Below, in pieces: positions 16,801 to 25,400 of a stretch of 31,929 bases of DNA; position 1 is the stretch's first letter, and the number at the start of each line of letters is the position of its first letter. The stretch spans positions 1 through 31,929 of IMG/VR virus record IMGVR_UViG_3300025000_000307; one strand, given 5' to 3'. Position numbers and translations under genes: made by a program. The notes under the pieces are model-generated. The model worked only from the letters and a program-made list of their open reading frames with translations. It was not told where the DNA came from and did not search any database. This DNA comes from a virus.

Positions 16801-17509
16801 CCTCTGGTGTCATGCCGAGCGTTCCGGCTACCCCGGAGGAAGTCAGCATGCCCGACATAACTTGAGCATAGTCCATCGTCGAAGCAGCAGCTGTTTTGGC
16901 GTAGAAATTTGCCGCCTGTAGTGTACGGTCCCCACTCATGTTGAACGCCGCTTTTTGCTTTGCTATGAAATCCCCTGCTTCTTGGGTCCCTACTCCGCCC
17001 AACTGCGCTGAATAAATAGCGGCGGTAAGTCCGGAGTAGTTATAGCCTTCCTTGCCTTTCATGCCAAGCAGGAATTCTTTACTTACACCACCCTTCAACA
17101 TGCCTAAAGCGGCCTCTGCAACCCCGGTATCACTAAACTTTGTAGCAATACCTATTTTCTCGAAGCCATGCTCTAGTTCCTTAAGGGTTTGCTTTATTTG
17201 TCCGGTCTTGCCAGAATCCAAAAGGTCTTTGCCAAAGGCGGCTATCTTGACGTTATTCATAACGTCCTCGAATTCCATAGCCTCTTTGGTGACATCTTTT
17301 AGTGCCGACGTCACCGCAACTATCCCGGCAACCCCGGCACCCGCCAAAAGCCCTCCGGCAAAAGTAAATTTCTTTAATTTGTCGAGTTGTCTCAAAGTTT
17401 CCTCGCTGGCATTTCCAAGTAAACGAAAACGCGCTGCAACCCTATCAATGTAAGCGGAGGCGTGATCCACCGCTGAAATAATGACCGCTAATTTAAAAAC
17501 TGTATCCAT
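13889..17509 (-). CDS. Tail tape measure protein with C-terminal SLT lysozyme domain
   Basis: This 1206-residue protein is the largest gene and lies between the chaperones and the LysM protein, the canonical tape measure position. It determines tail length and is ejected through the tube. The N-terminus shows AVIISAVDHASAYIDRV, and residues about 440-680 hold several hydrophobic segments typical of tape measures. Three related segments of about 25 residues occur at about 713-815 (GVSIPTNLDTGD, DLSVPANVNTEE, DLNVPANLDVNG). Residues about 960-1060 form a soluble lytic transglycosylase-like domain, with the likely catalytic Glu in VAAESGGNPKA and GLLQTLPSTF downstream. It starts at ATG 17509, just after AGGAGG. 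The large plus-strand ORF opposite is a shadow. Confidence 0.93.
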   Translation of the reverse strand: MDTVFKLAVIISAVDHASAYIDRVAARFRLLGNASEETLRQLDKLKKFTFAGGLLAGAGVAGIVAVTSALKDVTKEAMEFEDVMNNVKIAAFGKDLLDSGKTGQIKQTLKELEHGFEKIGIATKFSDTGVAEAALGMLKGGVSKEFLLGMKGKEGYNYSGLTAAIYSAQLGGVGTQEAGDFIAKQKAAFNMSGDRTLQAANFYAKTAAASTMDYAQVMSGMLTSSGVAGTLGMTPEDTVKILAATGTYTKDGASAGTFTKDFLDRLIPKTKRQKGAMDQLGWLKQDGTSIFFDDKGQTKGADYITQILQETRKKINNPAAFQSLMSKVFLEQGKVTALALASDSNIYTSVSKNIGNQLDMYQQIEIQMSGTKNLMESMMETWKIVKRVIGEPFLDPLKTAFRELNKYMGDNVVVWAKAHPQMIKYIGAALLATSVTLTVVGVTMMLVGIMGILRIIMVASGITWTMVATKTLLAFGAFALVAGIAYLVYKNWDTVKGLWERYGIVIKVVAGLLIIAYIPAMVVATYNAIVMGTATGYAGLKMLALAIYTRSAALITGAYNSIMLVVTAAQWLYAASIGAVVITTNLQRAALILLAPVIATVRALTVIWTGVQWALNAALTANPIGAVIMLIVALIAAVVLIIMYWSKFWNALKEFSAGIPGWAIVVLAYFMPIIGIPILIAKYWDKAVSAVKKFLGIKAEAEKQPPKPPEVPKGAEVKIPTSLEMPQNLDDLTKLLNAPGMQGVSIPTNLDTGDIEKQVAALNAGGVPDLSVPANVNTEELNKQVAAIGGTKVPDLNVPANLDVNGLTNQVNKQMPELGNNTSAEYAKGIDSGLPKVADAVKRVTETVKSNLPTAEQMNTLGLGVAHNLAAGISSGSEGVTSAAKSLADKVIGTVKASFGIQSPSTVFHGIGINMIQGLINGLKANDLKSMATDIFGDIPSALGGVLSGGGAVSGNVTQWLSAALALTGTSQSWLPGLQRLVAAESGGNPKAYNSTPVGKEHATGLLQTLPSTFRANAAPGMGDINNPVHNAAAAINYIKGRYGSVYNTPLFRSGGKYVGYATGGIINQKHLAYVGEEGPESIIPLSNNRNRALSLWEKTGHILGALSPIRSIRNILDANQANTPIAQEMTQTAQTITVNSQGNGGSAPSIKIESGAIVIQASPEQSADDIAQAVVKKAMPLIARKYEQMIRDKMRNTGKISVGVL

Positions 17510-17519
17510 ATCACGCCTC

Positions 17520-17660
17520 CTAACTTTTTGGATTATTAAACTTATTGATTATTTTTATTGCTGCATATCGTTCACGTCTGGTAAACCCTACCGCCACGTC
17601 CCATGGTATGCCGTTCATGGCAAGCCCTATAAGTTCTTTAAAGGTAGGGTTATCAGTCAT
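17520..17660 (-). CDS. Second tail-assembly chaperone ORF (T-like), 46 residues
   Basis: This short ORF (MTDNPTFKELIGLAMNGIPW...) was found by eye. It fits the downstream member of the tail-assembly chaperone pair, whose members carry a GIPWDVAV-RRER-type segment in PBSX/Mu-like phages. Its ATG overlaps the stop of the upstream ORF as ATGA, and its own stop lies inside the tape measure ribosome site. In most tailed phages this part is made by a programmed frameshift. Here the downstream frame is closed by a TGA five codons before its ATG, and I see no slippery heptamer in the overlap. Coupled re-initiation is therefore more likely. Confidence 0.65.
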   Translation of the reverse strand: MTDNPTFKELIGLAMNGIPWDVAVGFTRRERYAAIKIINKFNNPKS

Positions 17661-18037
17661 TCCGAGAGCTGTTCATCGTCCTCTTTGAACTCGTTCAGTT
17701 GGGAGTATTTCTTGTCAATCTGCGCTTTTTCTTTCGACGTGAAAGTAGCCCAAAACAGGTCAATGTCCTCGGCTTTTCTTATCGGGTTAGGCTTTTCACC
17801 GTCAATACTGACGACGGATCGGGCCATTAAGCCAGAGCGGTACAGCATAGCACCAGCTGAGTTTGGGGTAAACTTGGAACCGAGTAGCTTGGTAACGATA
17901 GTCTCATCAAGGCCGGTTGTTTCCCTAAGCTCTATTTTCCGACCCTTGTAGGTTGTTACCGTTGCGGAATCAATAGCAGTCCCGCCCTCCGGCATACCTT
18001 CCGCCATTTCCTTGAGCAGTTCTTTTAAAGTAGGCAT
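17657..18037 (-). CDS. Tail assembly chaperone (XkdN/gpG-like)
   Basis: This 126-residue protein is placed between the tail tube and tape measure genes, the conserved position for the chaperone that loads tube subunits on the tape measure. Features include TTYKGRKIELRETTGLDETIV, MLYRSGLMARSVVSIDG and a DLFWATFTSKEKAQIDKKYS segment typical of the family. It starts at ATG 18037 after GAAGGGAG. It overlaps a second small chaperone ORF by ATGA. The hairpin just upstream of its ribosome site may lower its expression relative to the tube gene. Confidence 0.82.
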   Translation of the reverse strand: MPTLKELLKEMAEGMPEGGTAIDSATVTTYKGRKIELRETTGLDETIVTKLLGSKFTPNSAGAMLYRSGLMARSVVSIDGEKPNPIRKAEDIDLFWATFTSKEKAQIDKKYSQLNEFKEDDEQLSE

Positions 18038-18069
18038 AGTAATAATCTCCCTTCAATGTGCAAATTTAA

Positions 18070-18091
18070 GACCTCAGATTTCTCCGAGGTC
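18070..18091 (-). terminator. GNRA-capped hairpin between tail tube and chaperone genes
   Basis: On the minus strand a 9-bp stem (GACCTCGGA against TCTGAGGTC, one G-U) is closed by a GAAA tetraloop. It follows the tube gene stop by only a few bases and is followed by TTAAATTTGC, a weak U-tract. The opposite strand ends in AGTTTTTATT, but no plus-strand gene is present. It could be a partial terminator that gives high tube and sheath output with less chaperone and tape measure; inference. Confidence 0.5.
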
Positions 18092-18096
18092 AGTTT

Positions 18097-18525
18097 TTAT
18101 TCAGCAGTCCTGCGCGGAGAGAAGCCTTTGGCCTGCTCCTTAATCGCCTCTGCAGCTTTGTCCTGGCTAAACTGGTAGTCGTAAATGGTGACATCCTCAA
18201 ATTCATACTTCTCTTGAGTGCCGTCATAGTGGTCGATCACCTGATTAAAAACAAACTTCGGCATAGCTTCGCCGTCATGGTAATTGTCTTCAAGTGAGGC
18301 GATCAGGTTTGCCAGTTCCCTATCGATTTTTTCCCCGTCCCAGTCCAAACTCCAGCCTTGCGGCACGAACTGAGCGTGAACCTTGGTTTCGCCAAGCGGT
18401 TGCTTTTTCTTTAAATCGCCTTCTTGTTTGGCGGAGAACTTAAGCACCTCACCGACCGATTGCGGGCCACTGGAGGTAGTTACTGACACATACGCCATAC
18501 TTCCGAGAATACTGTCTTTAGCCAA
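18097..18525 (-). CDS. Tail tube protein (XkdM-like)
   Basis: This 142-residue protein has the profile of the PBSX XkdM/Mu-like tube family. It starts AKDSILGSMAYVSVTTS, continues GEVLKFSAKQEGDLKKKQPLG, then WSLDWDGEKIDRELANL, a VFNQVIDHYDG region and a C-terminal DYQFSQDKAAEAIKEQAKGF. It would assemble the inner tube around the tape measure. The start is TTG at 18525 with GGAGGTG about 6 bases before it. It directly follows the sheath gene, the conserved sheath-tube order. Confidence 0.9.
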   Translation of the reverse strand: MAKDSILGSMAYVSVTTSSGPQSVGEVLKFSAKQEGDLKKKQPLGETKVHAQFVPQGWSLDWDGEKIDRELANLIASLEDNYHDGEAMPKFVFNQVIDHYDGTQEKYEFEDVTIYDYQFSQDKAAEAIKEQAKGFSPRRTAE

Positions 18526-18528
18526 TTC

Positions 18529-19989
18529 TTACACCTCCACATTGGAGCCAGACTCCAACCGAATTACAATAAAGTCAGCGATATTCCACAGTTTAACCTT
18601 CGGGTCAGCAATCAGCATTTTAGATGCCATTGTATCGGCGGTGTTATTCGTGCTGTCTGCTGTCACCGAGTAGTTTTCAATCATTTCAAGTTTTTTATAG
18701 GAACCAAAATAAGACTTAATCTGATTGGCCACTTTTTCCCTATGACCGTTTTTTACTGCCGGTGCATAGGTATGAGGCTTAGATTTAGCCCACCTCAGAG
18801 CAATCGGCAATTCCCTCTCAAACAACGAAGTCATGCGACGTCGGAATATCTGTTCCAACTCAACATCGGAGGATAGGGTATTACCGTTAAGTACTTCCCA
18901 GCCTGCCCCTAGATTGACGACGCTGTTCATCCGTGCCGTAGTCAGCTTAATTGCTTCATTGCGGTCAATCGGTATAACGCTACTAAGAATACCGTTGACT
19001 GTCGTACCTGCAGGGCTTTCGTGAGGACTAATAACAGAGGTAACACCACATACATAGCCACCGCCTGCAGTCACATACCCTCCATCGTCGTTGTACCAAC
19101 CATAAGCCATCGTTGCAAAGTCACTGTTGTAGTTAGGAACTGCTGCAATTGCCTGGTCAACTGTCTGACCACTTGGAGTATTGCACACAGCGAAACGGTT
19201 GAAGTTTTCTGCCTGCGTGATTAACGAGCTATTAACCGCCTGACTGCCCACCTCAGCGACATGGATAATTTCAACGTCGGACACCGCTTCAAGTGCTTTT
19301 AAGCCTGTACGGTTGCCGTTCACGTCGATAGCACCCTGATAGTCAGTGTCGCTTAAAGCCGCACCATTACTGCCGCCTGTCAATGCAGTTGCTACCAAAA
19401 CAGCAGGATTGGCTAATGCTCCGTCTGAGGTGCTGGCCAAGTCCTCAAGGATAATGTTTTTAGAGACTCCGTTAATAACGGTTAAGGCATACTGCTTACT
19501 TGTCTTGTCCATCACGAGGTTGTCATAAATCTCATTAGCGCCATTGCCGGAAATTGTGAGCTTAAAGGTACCTGCTATGCTGCCATCTGCAACTGCCACT
19601 TTAAAGTCGTTGCCATACGCACCAGGATAAATTGCCGATACCTTTAGCGTCTCGCTTGCAGGATCTTCCCTATCTTCAAGCGTAATACTCGCTGTTCCGT
19701 AGCCAGCTCCCAACACGCGAATCAAGCGGAAGTTTGACGCTCCCTGCTTGCGAGCTGCAAGATAAGCATTGGCCCCGGAGAACTGCCCGGTACCGACATT
19801 GCCCATCTTTAAAACAAAGTCTTTTTCCTCGCCGACAGTAACTGGCTCACCAACCGGTCCACGCTCAAAGGTACCAACGATACCAATAACCCCCGAAGGT
19901 AGCATATCAAAACCTTTTGGCGTTGGCGGTACCTCTAAAATATAAACATCCGGGATGACTAACCCGGACAAGTTCTTAACAATGGTCAA
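18529..19989 (-). CDS. Contractile tail sheath protein (XkdK-like)
   Basis: This 486-residue protein is the contractile sheath, which identifies the phage as a myovirus. Features include an N-terminal VPPTPKGFDMLPSGVIGIVG and TFERGPVGEPVTVGEEKDF, a typical sheath start. A middle CNTPSGQTVDQAIAAVPNYN and VCGVTSVISPHESPAGTTVN follow. The C-terminal half contains ARMNSVVNLGAGWEVLNG. The start is TTG at 19989, with GGGGGGAG 4 bases before it. It is followed at 4 bases by the tube gene, so both are made from one message. Confidence 0.93.
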   Translation of the reverse strand: MTIVKNLSGLVIPDVYILEVPPTPKGFDMLPSGVIGIVGTFERGPVGEPVTVGEEKDFVLKMGNVGTGQFSGANAYLAARKQGASNFRLIRVLGAGYGTASITLEDREDPASETLKVSAIYPGAYGNDFKVAVADGSIAGTFKLTISGNGANEIYDNLVMDKTSKQYALTVINGVSKNIILEDLASTSDGALANPAVLVATALTGGSNGAALSDTDYQGAIDVNGNRTGLKALEAVSDVEIIHVAEVGSQAVNSSLITQAENFNRFAVCNTPSGQTVDQAIAAVPNYNSDFATMAYGWYNDDGGYVTAGGGYVCGVTSVISPHESPAGTTVNGILSSVIPIDRNEAIKLTTARMNSVVNLGAGWEVLNGNTLSSDVELEQIFRRRMTSLFERELPIALRWAKSKPHTYAPAVKNGHREKVANQIKSYFGSYKKLEMIENYSVTADSTNNTADTMASKMLIADPKVKLWNIADFIVIRLESGSNVEV

Positions 19990-20000
19990 TTTTCTCCCCC

Positions 20001-20528
20001 CTATGTAACTTGATTATTAATAATAACTTCAGTCGCTTCTTGGAAGTTATCTACTATCAGCAACCTGCCGCTACACTTTAGCGTAAAGTCGCGCTGATAA
20101 AATCCCACCTCACCCTTGCTGTCATGCGGCACGCCTTGAACCAAAACAACAGTATAATCGCCAAAGGGATCCCCAGGTAAGGCATGATAACGTTTTTTCT
20201 GCAGGTATTCTTCAATCGTCTGACCTAACTCTGATCGCTCACGTTTGGTCTCGGTGAATACAGATAACTGCAACAAATATGAATATCTTTTCCATTCACC
20301 AACTACTGGCAAAGTGCCATCAGGATTGACAGGCAAGGTAACGTGTGAGTCACCCGGCGTTACAAAATCCCTTGCCTTCCCGCCTATCTTTAATAGCCCC
20401 ACAGCAGGCGTTTTAGCCTTAAAATAAGACGGGTCAGGATAATCTGCCTTGACTGTTATTTGTGTTTCTGTGGCAGTTCTTATAGCTACTTTTAGAGCTT
20501 CGTAAATCAGCAACACCGGGTCTCTCAC
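20001..20528 (-). CDS. Tail terminator / tail completion protein (XkdJ-like position)
   Basis: This 175-residue protein lies immediately before the sheath gene, where XkdJ and gpU-like terminators sit. Its central region (RYSYLLQLSVFTETKRERS, then ELGQTIEEYLQKKRYHALPG) resembles that family's beta-rich core. The frame opens at a GTG at 20537 that lies in the ribosome site. A second in-frame GTG at 20528 is 8 bases after AGGAGG and gives MRDPVLLIYEALKVA, so I use that. A role at the head-proximal tail end is inferred from order. Confidence 0.7.
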   Translation of the reverse strand: MRDPVLLIYEALKVAIRTATETQITVKADYPDPSYFKAKTPAVGLLKIGGKARDFVTPGDSHVTLPVNPDGTLPVVGEWKRYSYLLQLSVFTETKRERSELGQTIEEYLQKKRYHALPGDPFGDYTVVLVQGVPHDSKGEVGFYQRDFTLKCSGRLLIVDNFQEATEVIINNQVT

Positions 20529-20533
20529 AATAA

Positions 20534-21064
20534 TCACCTCCTGAAAGTTTTCATAATCGCATCGGCAAATTGACGTTTTATTTCTTCTTCGCTTTCTTGC
20601 AGTGCCGGGCGCGCGTGGGGTCTTGCAGGAATCGGTACTTTATGCCCTCGCCCTGCCATGCCTCCGAATTCCTGTATTGGTCCATAAATCTTATCTGTAC
20701 CCACAACTGCAGTCATGCCGTTATCGCGGATTTCCATAGTGTAACTGCCCTTTAGGTGCGCCATATCTATCAACGGAGAATCTGCATCAGTGCCGGTTAC
20801 CCATGTTCCATGCTCTGCAAGGTGCTTAACGCCTGAACGCATAAGTTTGCCCTTTCTGGCACCAGATTTAACGGTAAATTTACGCTTGACGGTTGAGGCT
20901 TTTAGTTTCGGCCAACCTGCTTGATATTTACCAAGTTTGGCTTTTATTCTGCCCATCACCAGCACACCAGAGCGCTTAACCGCTGTCTCGAGATTACCTG
21001 ATAGATTAGCGGGCAGGGTAGATAGAGTTCTTATTAAGTCATCAAAGCCGCTCATACTACTCAT
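20534..21064 (-). CDS. HK97 gp10-like / virion morphogenesis protein
   Basis: This basic protein of about 176 residues (KLGKYQAGWPKLKASTVKRK, SGARKGKLMRSG, GPIQEFGGMAGRGHKVPIPA, ARPHARPAL near the end) fits the Mu G / HK97 gp10-like family that builds the head-tail joining region. The motif R-P/A-F/H with conserved prolines near the C-terminus is typical. In-frame ATGs exist at 21082, 21064 and 21055. I prefer 21064, which overlaps the upstream stop by 8 bases, but the start is uncertain. It has AGGAGG at its own end, serving the next gene. Confidence 0.78.
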   Translation of the reverse strand: MSSMSGFDDLIRTLSTLPANLSGNLETAVKRSGVLVMGRIKAKLGKYQAGWPKLKASTVKRKFTVKSGARKGKLMRSGVKHLAEHGTWVTGTDADSPLIDMAHLKGSYTMEIRDNGMTAVVGTDKIYGPIQEFGGMAGRGHKVPIPARPHARPALQESEEEIKRQFADAIMKTFRR

Positions 21065-21455
21065 TGTCCACCAACCCTTCATCCATCAACCTTTCGGCGA
21101 TGCAGTGCAGCGCCTGCAAGGATCCCCACGCTCTTTCAGGGAACACAGAGTTTATTTTGTACCTCTCACCATCAACGATCAAGAAGTAACTTGTCTTTAT
21201 GTCGGCGTCGGGTTGTGCTACGAATTCAAAAACCCCTGCCGGTTTGCCGCCTACAGGAGTTTCGTCCTCGCTTTGCTTTTGCTCAGCTTCGATAATTTTA
21301 ATTGTAGTAGAGATAGGTGGTCCTTCTGGCTCAGCTAAAATGTCCTCAGGATCTGCAACTGGTGGTTTTTCGATGATAGCGTTAAATCCATGAGCGGCAA
21401 ATATAGCGGAAATATTCCTTTGTGTACGTGAGGTTTTACTGTCACCTAAAGCCAT
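21057..21455 (-). CDS. Head-tail joining region protein, unrecognised
   Basis: I do not recognise a family for this 132-residue protein. It begins MALGDSKTSRTQRNIS, has a Pro/Glu-rich middle (DPEDILAEPEGPP) and a beta-type end (YFLIVDGERYKINSVFPERAW). The ORF extends to 21482, but the ATG at 21455 is one base past the upstream stop and has GGGG and GGGAG just upstream. Position between the connector and gp10-like genes suggests a head-closure or neck role. Confidence 0.65.
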   Translation of the reverse strand: MALGDSKTSRTQRNISAIFAAHGFNAIIEKPPVADPEDILAEPEGPPISTTIKIIEAEQKQSEDETPVGGKPAGVFEFVAQPDADIKTSYFLIVDGERYKINSVFPERAWGSLQALHCIAERLMDEGLVDNE

Positions 21456-21456
21456 G

Positions 21457-21993
21457 CTACCCCACGCTCCCATATGCCACAAAGTAAACCTGATCTTCGT
21501 ACTGTTGCCGAGCTACCGCTGCTAACTTAATTAGATAGTCAGGCAACTTTGAGTTATCTACCTCAAAGGATTTGCCAATTTTATATTTGGCCAGCATAGC
21601 TTCATCACCGGCAAGTGCATTATAGGCTTTGCCTTTTGCGAACAATACCAAGGGGTTAGGGTCTACCTTATCCCAGGGCCATGTAGCGCGGTAATCAAAA
21701 GACCACTCATAACTTGACGATGGTATAGGGATTAATCTTAACTGACTGTCAATAATGCGGTATTCCCATTCTTCCAGTTCTTCATAAAAGCCAAGGAAGT
21801 CATCTGGCAACGGGTATTTACTGACACCCGCCACAAGATTCATACTTCCTTCGCGGAGATATGGCTTATTGCCTGAATAGTCTCTTAGTGCTGATGTAAG
21901 ATAGGACTGCAGATCGTCGTCGGTAAATACCTTTTCCTCTCCCGTGTCCCTGATTTCTTTACGGAGTATTTCAACAATATCAGCTAGGGCCAT
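21457..21993 (-). CDS. Head-tail connector-like protein
   Basis: This 178-residue protein is mainly helical: an N-terminal DIVEILRKEIRDTGEEKVFTD is followed by DLQSYLTSALRDYSG. This resembles connector proteins (gp6/gp15-like adaptor families) that attach to the portal ring. The rest includes a WEYRIIDSQLRLIP segment and a helical C-terminus. A GTG at 22002 is also in frame. The ATG at 21993, 8 bases after GGGG, is preferred. It overlaps the small membrane protein gene upstream by 14 bases. Confidence 0.65.
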   Translation of the reverse strand: MALADIVEILRKEIRDTGEEKVFTDDDLQSYLTSALRDYSGNKPYLREGSMNLVAGVSKYPLPDDFLGFYEELEEWEYRIIDSQLRLIPIPSSSYEWSFDYRATWPWDKVDPNPLVLFAKGKAYNALAGDEAMLAKYKIGKSFEVDNSKLPDYLIKLAAVARQQYEDQVYFVAYGSVG

Positions 21994-22216
21994 CTCTAGC
22001 ACCCCTCTTTTTATTGATTAATTCAACCAATTTTTCAGCTATAGCCTGAGATAGGTTTTCGTCATACTCTTTTTGATCTTTAAGTGCAGTTGCCTTGAGT
22101 TCTTCTAACTGAGCTATCACCATATCAATAACTTTATTAACACGACATCCCAGACGAAAAATAAGGACCATCAAAACAACATTTAAAACTACAGAAAACA
22201 TAAGCAGGCTATTCAT
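21980..22216 (-). CDS. Small single-pass membrane protein in the connector module
   Basis: This 78-residue protein has one clear N-terminal membrane segment (LLMFSVVLNVVLMVLIFRLG) followed by a charged helical, probably coiled-coil region (MVIAQLEELKATALKDQKEY and onward). The ATG overlaps the upstream stop as TAATG, and the downstream gene overlaps it by 14 bases, so it is clearly translated in the operon. A membrane protein among head-tail joining genes is odd. Candidates are a head or tail assembly factor, an exclusion protein or a spanin-like protein. No family was recognised. Confidence 0.65.
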   Translation of the reverse strand: MNSLLMFSVVLNVVLMVLIFRLGCRVNKVIDMVIAQLEELKATALKDQKEYDENLSQAIAEKLVELINKKRGARDGPS

Positions 22217-22416
22217 TACTGCTCACCTTGCTTCCTACTACTGCCCTCTGGCTTATCGCCCGGCTTTACTTTGTTATCCTTCTGAGCATCGTCCGGAGGA
22301 TTTTCTTGCTTCTCCTTAGGCTCAACCGGATCGGGCACATGATAGACCTGACCGGGAGCTATTAACTGCCCGGTCGCTGGGTTGATAAAAGGCGAACTTC
22401 CATTTACTTTAATCAC
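22216..22416 (-). CDS. Small hydrophilic protein, unrecognised
   Basis: This 66-residue protein starts MIKVNGSSPFINPATGQLI and ends in a disordered, charged tail rich in Lys, Glu, Pro and Asp. The frame opens at 22425, but GGAG is 8 bases before the GTG at 22416, so I place the start there. The N-terminal part looks like a short beta-motif (GQLIAPGQVYHVPDP). The position just after the capsid gene suggests a head accessory or capsid-decoration component; inference only. Confidence 0.6.
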   Translation of the reverse strand: MIKVNGSSPFINPATGQLIAPGQVYHVPDPVEPKEKQENPPDDAQKDNKVKPGDKPEGSSRKQGEQ

Positions 22417-22433
22417 GGTCAACACTCCAATTC

Positions 22434-25400
22434 TTAACCGTTGTATAGTTTGATAGTGCGGTAAGGCGGATTAAAGGTTACCCCGTTATCGTCAGTCAAC
22501 AGCGGAGTCGTGATACAAAGCTGCTGTGATGCAAAATACTGCTTAGCAGAAGTAATCTTCATGTTTGCATCATAGTGCGGGTGCGGCCCTTCAATGGTGA
22601 AGGGACTGCCCACACCAAGGCGGGTCTTGTTCATTGCACCAAGTAGGAGGCGCTTGTCACCTGCTGCCCACGGCGAGTTGATTTCTCCAAGCTGCACACC
22701 ATTTCTAGTGGCAATGTACGGTCTACCGCTTAACAGGTTAGTGCCTGCAGGCAAGCGGGAGTTATAAAACAGTTCGGCAGAGGTAATATTGACCATAGCA
22801 TTAAGAGAACCTAAAGCAAAGTTAGGTGTTACATATCGCGGTGCGCTGCCCATATACGCTTTTTCATAGTCAAACTGCTCGACCAAGCGGTTGAAATACT
22901 TGGCACGGTCAACGCCGTTCGGCACAGTGATATTAAAGAAAGATACATTTGTCGCATATGCATAAGAAATTGTGGGCCTATGCGTTGCATCAACACCAGA
23001 AGCGGCAGTAAAATACACAAGTGCATTCTCAAAGTCTACCGCATAATGTGGGGTCGTCCTGGTTTGTCTTGCAGGGTCAAATTTGGCTTTAATCTGTCCT
23101 GCAATCGGATCCCAAACACCTTCCACCAGGGTAGCAGCACCAAGCACAACAGTAATCGGGTTAGTTGTGGTAAATACCTTTTTGCCTGTGTGGTCGATGT
23201 AGTGCTTTTTCCTTGGCCTTACGACAGGAGGAACCATTGCGCCAATTGCGGTTGTAGCGTATCCAGCAAGCAGAGAAACAACAAAAGCGGCGTTGGTACC
23301 AATAGGAGCATTTGTGCCAGCTCTAATCGCTGCAATTTCATCTACCGTCACTACTTCGTCAACTACTGATTTTGCCAGGTATTCGTCAGAAGTCATCAGC
23401 ATTTCAGTGCTAGTCTTCTGATCAGTAAGGCGAGCAAGACGTTTAGTTAGATTTGCAAGGTTACGGGCTAATACATCGTACCTAAACGGTCCACTCTTCA
23501 GTTCTTCCACTGATTCCTTGGAAACAACAGTGCCACGTTTCAACCATTCGGCACCGAATTCTAAGGTTGAAGTTGCAGTTCCTTCGGTTTCAATACCTTC
23601 ATATTCGCCTGTCGCAAAGTCATCTTGCGAATATAGATCAGCGCTTTCAATCTCCATCAGCACCTTCATGGTTGTGCCACTGAATGGTTCAGTCATAACA
23701 AGTTGCAGGAAATGTAAGTCTTGCCATACCTGTTGCAAAATTGCGCTGGAAATAATTGACGCTTGCGAAAAGTCACCGGTTGCGCTAAGGGCAGAGTCGG
23801 TAATAGCGCCTTCATCATTAATTGCCTGAGCGCTGTCAGTCAGGGATTTCATATGCTTAATAAAATCAGGGTGATTCTCATTTTCCATGCGCTGGAGTAG
23901 TCGATCAAGAATCGCTTTATTAGCTTTTCTTAACTCAGTGTCTGGTAATACGCCTGTTTTGATTCTAAGATGATCATCAAAAGCTAACATAAGCTTATCG
24001 ATAATCGGTTGCCACGGTTGAGCACCTTCACCAAATGTTACTTCAGGTACTGACGTAGTTTTTGCCTGAGTCTGAAAGCCAAGATTATCTAGCTTGCCTA
24101 CCACTTGCATAGAGTCAACAAAGGCTTTCTCCTGCTCAATAAAACTAACCACCTGAACAGCGTCAGTAATAACGGCCTCACCTTTTTTCTGCAAGGCGTC
24201 CTTAATCTTTTGGTCGTAGGGTAAAGCATTTACAGCGTCAGTCAGTGCTTGGACTGCTGCCTCTTTGAGTTGTGCTGCTGCCACTTCTGCCTGGCGGGTC
24301 TCTTCTGCCTGTCTGTAGCGAGTTAATTCATCGGTGACTGCAGTGCTTTGTTCGGCAATTTCTTTCAGCCTAATAGCCTCGTCACATACGGCCATATCTT
24401 TATGCCCGGCATTAGTAGTCTTCCATTGCTTCAATTCATTAAGAGTCATTGAAAGAAAATTCATCTGGTTATCATCCTCCTTTAGCGAGTCACATATTTC
24501 TTTTATTGCAGCGTCGGTCAAGGGTGTGGGTGCGGAAAATGCCAAAGATTCCCCTGGATTCATAACAACGTCCCAACCATACAAAGTTAAGTTCACCGGA
24601 ACTTCCACATTACGGTTATTAACTTTTCTGGTTACTAAAGGACCAGTCATCCGATTTGAAAGACCGACCGGTTTTCCTGCGTCAATTAGTGCTTGTACCA
24701 TTCTACCCTTAGGGAACTCAGACAATGGCTTATATTCAACCATCACAATACCATCGTCTGTAATGTATGCATCACGAAAAGCCACAGCCTGATTTTCAAG
24801 TACTGATTCAAACATCACAGCACCTGTCTTAGCTCTGTATGATTTCGGGTGTGGATTTTCGCCTACATAAGGGAATTTAGCCTTTTTTAATATTGCTAGT
24901 GCAGGTTCATATATAGGACGTGGATATAGCCTCAGATTGTCATTGATTGCGTCAACTTTGCTGGCAGGTTGACGATACCATCCGGACGGTTTTCCTGCGG
25001 CGTCAACTATCGGCTGTGCCATCGACAGGCAAATATCGTGGGTCTCGCCTGTCGCGTCGGTAATAGTGGCGTGTTGTGCGTCGGAAACTTCGGCAGTAAC
25101 TACGATTGTCGTATCGCCGACTTTGAATCCTACAGCGTTTTGCTTTGCCGCTTCCTCCGCCTCTTTTCTTGCCGCGTACTCAATAGAATAAGCACCTGTC
25201 AACTCGCGTCCCTTAATGTCGATTGCCTCATAGTACAGTCGGCGGTCAATCTCGGTTAGTGCTTCGTTAGCAAGTTTCTTCTTGATTGCCAACAGCGCAA
25301 TTGCCGAAGTCGCGGCAAGAATTTCCTTCATTTGCAAGTCGTCTGATAGTGCGTCGGTGACAGGTGCCGTTTCTCCTACTCCTACATCGTTAGCGCTGTC

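Noticed and set aside
17657-17720. Programmed -1 frameshift slippery site for the chaperone pair
   Set aside because: No X-XXY-YYZ heptamer lies between the TGA closing the downstream frame and the stop of the first ORF.
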